Below, in pieces: positions 53,300 to 64,000 of a DNA stretch of 64,000 bases. The position numbers and the translations under genes are program-made. The notes beneath the pieces were generated by a model, which saw only the letters and a program-made list of their open reading frames with translations, ran no database searches and had not been told where the DNA came from. The first letter of the stretch is position 1, and each line of letters begins with the position of its first letter. The stretch is from Acanthosoma haemorrhoidale (Eukaryota > Arthropoda > Insecta > Hemiptera > Acanthosomatidae), in contig OV884011.1 of assembly GCA_930367205.1 (NCBI GenBank), positions 143,651,937 to 143,715,936 of the forward strand, in the 5' to 3' direction.

Positions 53300-53543
53300 G
53301 TGTCCTGTTTTGTCAATGAGAAAAACAGAGCACCCTTTTGTTCAGGAAATCCATATTTCACATCAGTGCAGCCAAGGGTGTAAAGATAGACTTCATCATA
53401 TAATTAGGAACAGACAAGCAAACAGGGAAGTGAGAAGAGCTTGTTTAGTTGCTGCTGGTGAAGTAAAATTTTGGAACTACATCGTGAAAAAAGATTACAA
53501 GAATTATGTGTTTGAAAAACTAAAAGAAAACATACCTTGCTAG
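53300..53543 (+). other. Orphan exon-like ORF, unknown product
   Basis: An acceptor-like pyrimidine run (CCCACTCTCTTAG) ends at 53299. The frame after it is open for 80 codons to TAG at 53541-53543, with an ATG at 53316. The peptide is mixed-composition and protein-like: CSQGCKDRLHHIIRN, then REVRRACLVAAGEVKFWNY, then KKDYKNYVFEKLKENIP. It is rich in Lys, Arg and Glu and poor in the Ile/Phe/Tyr bias of chance frames in AT-rich DNA. I do not recognise the family. It might be a last exon of a nested gene or a remnant of a retrocopy or transposon. No polyadenylation signal is obvious just downstream. Confidence 0.3.
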
Positions 53544-60226
<6,683 letters not shown>

Positions 60227-60504
60227 GGAGACATTTACATATCTATATTTGTACTTTGGATTGTTCGTCAAGCTGTAGTCTCCCGAAAATATTCTCTGAT
60301 TGGCAATGTATAATTTAGTATTTAACGTTCTGCCTATTCAGGCACAAATTTTAAATTACCACTTCCGTTCGTATAATATTATTTTATTGGGTATTTATGC
60401 TTAAAAAGAGGTACTTACATACGGTTTTCTGTACTTTAGGTTGTTTAGGAGAGACCAAAGCCTGATGAAATCCAAAAGTACAAATAGATATATATATGTG
60501 TAAG
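60227..60504. repeat. Diverged three-copy module; two copies form a hairpin
   Basis: A module of about 50 bp built round TTACATA...GTACTTTRGRTTGTT occurs three times: directly at 60227-60284 and 60408-60460, and inverted at 60458-60504. The last two form an imperfect hairpin of about 90 nt (CTTACATA at 60414-60421 with TATGTGTAAG at 60494-60503). The loop includes GGAGAGACC. Size and shape resemble a miRNA precursor or the remains of a small foldback/MITE element. Confidence 0.6.
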
Positions 60505-61466
60505 TTAACTGGGGAGACTGCTATGAGAAGGTGAACATAAGCAAGCCTCTCCGGTTAATTCCCTCTCAGATTAGGAAACCTATATATAATACGTGTAGTG
60601 AAAATAAAGACAGTCTTATACTAAGTTTCGATGTGTCTTACTTCAACCCCTTCCCTCTTTTTGAGATTCTATTTGTGCTAATCGTTACTTGTATATATAA
60701 TAAGCCAATTGCATCATGTGTTTTTTCATTGCCTTTCAATGGATAATTTATGATGTATTTGAACACTTTATTTGGATCAAACACAAATGTATATTTAATA
60801 GAATTTATTATCAGTTCTATAAATTTAAATTTTATCATAATTAGGATTATCAGGTTACTCCCTCGTGAGTGATTAGCATTAGAGCCCAAAGAGGGTTGTC
60901 ATTTCGTTGGCCTTTAATTCTGTTTTAATGAGCACTTGCCCTTTCCAGAGTTTTTTTTTTTTTTAACTGCGAAGCTAGTTGGTCATGCTAATGCGACGGT
61001 TGGACAAACGTAATTGTGGCCTAATAATTTAAATCAATCAGCACATCGATGGGTAAAATGTTAATTTTTGCAATATTGCGATCGTTTTATTATTTAAAAT
61101 TAGTATTATTATATATCCGTGATATATAATTAATACTAAAATACGCAGGCCCACCTTTAAAAAATTGCAAATAATATTGTTTAATTCAGTAAAAAAGTCA
61201 ACTTTCAGGTGTCATATTACCCCAATACTTCCAATAAAACTATTTAAATAAACTTTATCCATTTACTGTTCACCCAATCACCACCAGAACCGAATTCATT
61301 AACTTTTTTTTTATTTATTTCTGTTAAGACAATGAGGAATTGCAGGGGTTTTTTTTGACACAGCATATAGGTGAATTTACTTTTTGAACTAGAAAGGTAC
61401 AACTATACGTGGATTGTAGATAAATTATCAAATTCGTTTGACGATAAGAATAAATGTAATAAAATA
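60505..61466. other. AT-rich non-coding, with a small AT palindrome
   Basis: An inverted repeat at 61102-61117 and 61121-61137 (CCG/CGT centre, arms of 16 and 17 bases with one bulged base) stands out. A 14-T run lies near 60951. No gene is recognised. Confidence 0.5.
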
Positions 61467-61893
61467 GTTCACTTCACCAAACTTGTCGCTGCGTCTCAAA
61501 CAAATGCTATATAAATGTTTCCTGCAGCTAGCACTGATGTACGGTGCCCCGCTATATACTCACATGACTAACAATATATCTAAATGTCCCCAACAATTTC
61601 AGAATGGGATCATGAGAAAAGTGTTCCGACATACCTCTCTCGAGAGAGGTTTAAGTACGCCGACCTGCACCCTTGGCTCCATTCCGTTTCTAACAGATCG
61701 GTTTCATCTGGATTTTTGTATAAACCAAATGGAATAAACGGTGACGGGGACAAAAATAACAAAAAAACAATGAAACAAAAGCGTCGCTTGGTGTGCCGTC
61801 GGTGAGTTCATCCACCGGAGACACTTTTTTGACCGGTTTCAGCACCTCACAGATCAACTGTTTATCACTATGTACCCACCACCCTTCCAGCAT
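61467..61893 (+). pseudogene. Non-LTR reverse transcriptase C-terminal fragment, broken
   Basis: The frame TSPNLSLRLKQMLYKCFLQ, continuing to LALMYGAPLYTHM and then QQFQNGIMRKVFRHTSLERG, aligns by eye with the thumb/C-terminal region of the LINE at 15436 (there SPALSVRLKLLIYQ and QQFQNRVLRTSLKNTP). A frame change is needed at about 61740-61810. After it, EFIHRRHFFDRFQHLTDQLF and PPPFQ match that element's RRHIKCFDSL...PPPM end. The copy has no RT catalytic motifs and its first frame ends at 61737. It is a decayed 3' remnant of a jockey/CR1-group element, in the same orientation as the host gene. AT-rich 3' sequence with an AATAAA at about 62093 may belong to it. Confidence 0.8.
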
Positions 61894-62321
61894 TGATAGC
61901 AACAGACTGTTGGGGAAATGTTAAGATGTTAAGATTTAGTTTTTTATTTTTAGATCTAAGTTATTTTAAAGTATGATAAATAACATAAACCCCCATCATT
62001 TTTAATAAATTCAGTCCATTATTGTATAATGTACATCATTACACTTTTGTACAATGCAGATCACTGTCAGTAGAAAACAGAATTTGTATAAAATAAAGCT
62101 AAGCTACAGGAAATATAATGAAGCTATTGTAAATAGATTCGTTTTTCAATTTTAAATTTTCAATAAGTAGATTGACCAATTGAAACGCCTTGCTGTTAAG
62201 AATGGTCTTTATCCTTATCATGACCATCTACAAACTTATCAATAAACGGACAAACGCCAATTTAGAATTTTGATGCGTTCAAACATTTTTGTACGTCTTC
62301 CTCTTCTTGACAGATATTTGG
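61894..62321. other. Possible 3' region of the LINE fragment, then intron
   Basis: AT-rich sequence follows the LINE fragment. It has an internal GTTAAGAT-type repeat (about 61919-61936) and an ATAAAATAAAG near 62089-62098 that could be the element's polyadenylation site. No other feature is seen. Confidence 0.35.
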
Positions 62322-62336
62322 GTTTCTTGCAGTAAC
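62322..62336. repeat. Target-site duplication, left copy (small retroposon)
   Basis: GTTTCTTGCAGTAAC is repeated exactly at 62432-62446. Confidence 0.85.
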
Positions 62337-62431
62337 ATTTTTTTTTTTTTTTTTTTTTTTTTTTCGCCCTTCCTGAGGCTGAGCCTCAAACGGGCTTATT
62401 TCTTGCATATGTTTGCAAGTGTGTTGCATAT
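62337..62431 (-). mobile_element. Tiny poly(A)-tailed retroposon (SINE-like or truncated LINE tail)
   Basis: A 95-bp insertion sits between perfect 15-bp duplications. On the minus strand it is a 67-nt body followed by 27 A residues (T tract 62338-62364). The body ends in a hairpin-forming segment: TGAGGCT/AGCCTCA arms (complement 62373-62387) inside GCCC/GGGC arms. This is the layout of a product of LINE-driven reverse transcription. The body is too short to show a tRNA-type promoter and matches neither LINE 3' end in the window. It may be a severely truncated LINE or SINE, or a copy of a small RNA end. Confidence 0.85.
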
Positions 62432-62446
62432 GTTTCTTGCAGTAAC
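62432..62446. repeat. Target-site duplication, right copy (small retroposon)
   Basis: Exact copy of GTTTCTTGCAGTAAC at 62322-62336. Removing the insert and one copy restores a continuous sequence. Confidence 0.85.
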
Positions 62447-63139
62447 CAAAAATTCTCCACCTTTGTAAAAATGGTTGCAAGTGTAGTTACCACCCGAACA
62501 TCTTTTATTAGTTTGAAAGACCTTAGAGATCCTATGAACTCCTTGGTAGAGATTGAAGTGCAAGATCAGTTAGTACATACAAAAAGGAGCATCTGTCAAG
62601 TAAATCTTTAAATATTTTTTGGCATTAGTCCGCTAAAAATCATAGTAATATCGAACAAAGTGAAATGAAATGTTTTTTATAAAAGGGAAAAAGGCTTTAA
62701 AACGCTGATACTTTAGAGCATTGAGACAAAATACAACAAAATTGCTAATATTAATAAACGCTAGTATAAAAACTGATAACTTTGAGGCTGTGTAGTGGCA
62801 TATTGGATTCATCCCCACCTAATCCTATTTTACCAAGTTTCTCTGTAGCTTTTACTGGGGGGACTGATTGATGCAACGGTGAGTGCTGTTTAATCTTATA
62901 TAATATAATGATTTTTGTAAATTGAACTCTTATGATATTGTGATTCTCATAATTTTAATTTTATATTAGGTAATATTTGTATTTTTTTTTCCCTTGTATG
63001 ATTTCCATAGCTTAAGTATAGCACTTGGGAGTTAAAACAAAAATGCTATTGAAGTACACATTGAATTGATTGAACATCGCTATTATTCAAAACCTAAAAA
63101 GTGCTCGCGATCAAGGAAGGCTATTTATAAATGGTTCTG
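62447..63139. other. AT-rich non-coding, nothing recognised
   Basis: No exon, RNA gene or repeat border is visible apart from short homopolymers. A GGTTGCAAGTGTAGTTACC word near 62474 echoes sequence inside the neighbouring retroposon insert. Confidence 0.5.
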
Positions 63140-63232
63140 TTCCGTTTCTAACAGATCGGTTTCATCTAGATGTTTGTATAAACCAAATAAAGTAAACGGT
63201 GACGGGGACAAAAAAAAACAATGAAACAGAAG
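63140..63232 (+). repeat. Second fragment of the LINE family at 61467
   Basis: This block matches 61682-61780 almost base for base: TTCCGTTTCTAACAGATCGG, then GTATAAACCAAAT, then AACGGTGACGGGGACAAAAA and CAATGAAAC. It differs by a few substitutions and a 7-bp length difference in the A-rich part. It encodes the same FLTDRFHLD peptide. Flanks are unrelated, so it is either a separate insertion remnant or a local duplication. Confidence 0.85.
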
Positions 63233-64000
63233 CATAAAGAAAAGCTCCTTGGTTTTTCACTTTTCCCCTATAGGATAACTTTATTTCCTTGATGGCTTCT
63301 TTATCTTCATCTCTTTTTAAATTTCCATTTTACGCTCGTTTATAAGCAACTGTTCCCCGCCAAGGAGGAAAAAAAAACTTGGATTTATTTCAATAATGAT
63401 TTAAGACGTTGCCTTATTGTATAGAACCACCAGTAAAGCTTCCTCCATTAAAATTTCCGGTTTAGCTGGTGACGCAACCCTGTTTAGCGCAACGATGCTG
63501 AAACCAAATTTATCAAAATGTTTATTGTGATGAAATTACAATCTGTTTTAAGTTATTGTGATAAATGTTCTCAGAAACCAAAATATAATAGACGTTGATT
63601 AGGTTTATTTTTGTTTTTTTTAAAAGTCCCTTAACAATGATGATCACGGCCTAAATGTTATGATATAAGGGTGTAAGAGATGCAAGGGCGAAAGTTGTGT
63701 TCGGGTGTTGGCCTCCTTTTAAATTTCTTTAGCCTGTTCGTCCGAAAATCATTTTGACGGTAAGATGAGTAGATAAATCAGGATTATTATGGGATACTCT
63801 AAAACAATTCGACATGGGGAAAGTGTTAATTAAAATGTAATTACGGGAAGTAGTACAAAGAATTTAACATAAAATAATAGCAATGTATTTTCCGGTTTGC
63901 TACTAATGAGTTTTCCAATAGTTTTAGAACAATTTTATTCTTTCTTTATTTTTGGTAGCCCAAATGTAATAATCATCGTTTGCAGATGGAATAGCAGGTA
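63233..64000. other. AT-rich non-coding to the window end
   Basis: No further exon of the adhesion gene, no RNA gene and no mobile element can be supported here. Confidence 0.5.

Noticed and set aside
61690..61902. Minus-strand frame across the LINE fragment
   Set aside because: It is antisense to the recognisable plus-strand reverse transcriptase C-terminus.

Overview
This is a window of AT-rich eukaryotic nuclear DNA, almost certainly from an arthropod and most likely an insect. The evidence is large spliced introns with GT-AG borders, an insect-type neural immunoglobulin adhesion gene, jockey/CR1-type non-LTR retrotransposon debris and very long dinucleotide microsatellites. Nothing bacterial or organellar is visible, and I cannot place the organism to order with confidence.

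Host gene: only two exons can be supported, both on the + strand (17404-17526 and 38470-38670). Together they encode one complete immunoglobulin domain, with B-strand Cys, C-strand Trp and the D-x-G-x-Y-x-C F-strand motif. The sequence resembles the first Ig domain of the klingon/CG7166/lachesin-like family of neuronal IgSF cell-adhesion proteins. All three visible intron borders are phase 1. The intron between the exons is 20,943 bp. The signal-peptide exon and the exons for later Ig domains are not recognised here, so the gene should continue beyond both ends unless a short exon was missed. Nearly the whole window is therefore probably intron of one very large gene.

Mobile elements: (1) an old, broken jockey/CR1-type reverse transcriptase on + (about 15400-17007, one frameshift and two in-frame stops); (2) a young, 5'-truncated copy on - (44284-45323) with an open frame and a perfect 12-bp target-site duplication; (3) two fragments of a third family on + (61467-61893 and 63140-63232); (4) a tiny poly(A)-tailed retroposon on - (62337-62431) with a perfect 15-bp target-site duplication. 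Poly-T tracts at 30323 and 32294 may be tails of further old minus-strand insertions.

Structured non-coding DNA: the most striking object is a long inverted repeat at 4445-4996 with a 96%-identical, gapless 174-bp core and a 90-nt loop. If transcribed it would form a long double-stranded hairpin. Others are a 54-bp sequence present twice 2 kb apart (25178 and 27221), a dense TGTCA/TGACA cluster (24321-24444), a three-copy module with a miRNA-sized hairpin (60227-60504), and microsatellites (TC)n at 6327 and (AG)n at 58428. Several GC-richer islands stand out from the AT-rich intron and are candidate regulatory elements, but from one sequence this is inference.
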